Below are positions 63,948 through 64,000 of a stretch of 64,000 nt of DNA, in pieces. How positions within the stretch are numbered: the stretch's first letter is position 1; the number at the start of each line of letters is the position of its first letter. The stretch lies in NCBI RefSeq assembly GCF_020510685.1, contig NZ_CP075185.1:1116001-1180000 (forward strand). Reading direction: 5' to 3'. The notes under the pieces are model-generated. The model was given only the letters and a program-made list of their open reading frames with translations, did not search any database and was not told the DNA's origin. Origin of the DNA: Dechloromonas denitrificans. Its GTDB lineage: Bacteria; Pseudomonadota; Gammaproteobacteria; Burkholderiales; Rhodocyclaceae. Made by a program: the position numbers and the translations under genes.

Positions 63948-64000
63948 TCAGTCGTGCGGCAGGGTGTCCGCGAACGACGGGCGCTGGATCAGCTTGGCGT
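63948..64000 (-). CDS. C-terminal end of a gene cut by the window edge (possibly glutathione S-transferase)
   Basis: Read leftward from the window edge, the frame gives AKLIQRPSFADTLPHD and then TGA at 63948-63950. The RPSFADT pattern resembles the end of many glutathione S-transferases (RPS-x-x-x-T), but 16 residues are too few for a firm call. The stop is followed by about 215 bases with no further gene before the HD-GYP start. Confidence 0.4.
   Translation of the reverse strand, partial: AKLIQRPSFADTLPHD

Overview
The window looks like ordinary chromosome from a betaproteobacterium, most likely Rhodocyclales (Dechloromonas/Azonexus-like). This placement is inferred from high GC, many c-di-GMP enzymes, FNR-type promoter boxes, diheme cytochrome and sulfide-oxidation genes, and close packing with ATGA/TTGA/GTGA start-stop overlaps. 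I see no rRNA, tRNA, CRISPR array, insertion sequence or prophage. No gene-free stretch exceeds 300 bases; the longest, 2440-2717, holds the divergent kdp and efflux promoters.

Layout. 1-2439 (minus): a K+-pump operon (30-aa microprotein, kdpF, kdpA, start of kdpB). 2718-8458 (plus): a four-gene unit of membrane fusion protein, sulfide:quinone oxidoreductase, RND permease and a small YgaP-like membrane protein; I find this the most interesting system here. 8621-13076 (plus): a PAS-GGDEF-EAL protein, two tandem beta-hydroxyacid dehydrogenases and a YcgR-type PilZ protein. 13081-20483 (minus): a hybrid histidine kinase, a cation diffusion facilitator coupled to a FucA-like class II aldolase and mtnA, and a c-heme diguanylate cyclase. 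20669-22350 (plus): a methionine-type aminotransferase and mscL. 22426-25134 (minus): glnE. 25237-34115 (plus): yhdP, a nitrilase, tldD, a diheme cytochrome c, a free-standing PilJ-type sensor behind an FNR-like box, and aroG. 34299-36953 (plus): a Na,K-ATPase-like P-type ATPase.

36962-38663 (minus) encodes a dienoyl-CoA isomerase-like protein, a DUF1330 protein and a PduO-type cobalamin adenosyltransferase. It diverges, from what may be one shared -10 element, from 38726-44559 (plus): hyi, ttuD, glcD, glcE, glcF. That operon can oxidise glycolate to glyoxylate and carry hydroxypyruvate/glycerate toward central metabolism; one of the hydroxyacid dehydrogenases at 10.6-12.3 kb could supply the tartronate semialdehyde reductase step. 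44651-50264 holds a PP2C phosphatase, a DEAD-box helicase, a single-domain response regulator, a lipoprotein, and a UgpB-like binding protein with a UgpQ-like phosphodiesterase. 50426-54098 (plus) holds alaS, a small secreted protein and ompW, the last behind a near-consensus FNR box. 54157-60965 (minus) holds a membrane protein, an EAL-HDOD protein, algC and a run ilvE - zinc-finger protein - waaF - SnoaL-like - YheT-like hydrolase. 61055-63145 (plus) holds nudJ, a secreted protein with a possible Cys-His-Asp triad, and mnmA. The window ends with an HD-GYP protein and the 3' tip of another gene, both on the minus strand.

Taken together, the genes describe a respiratory, facultatively anaerobic bacterium that oxidises sulfide, salvages glycolate and probably nucleoside-derived deoxy/methylthio-sugars, and signals heavily through c-di-GMP. 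All functional calls come from motif reading; no database search was run.
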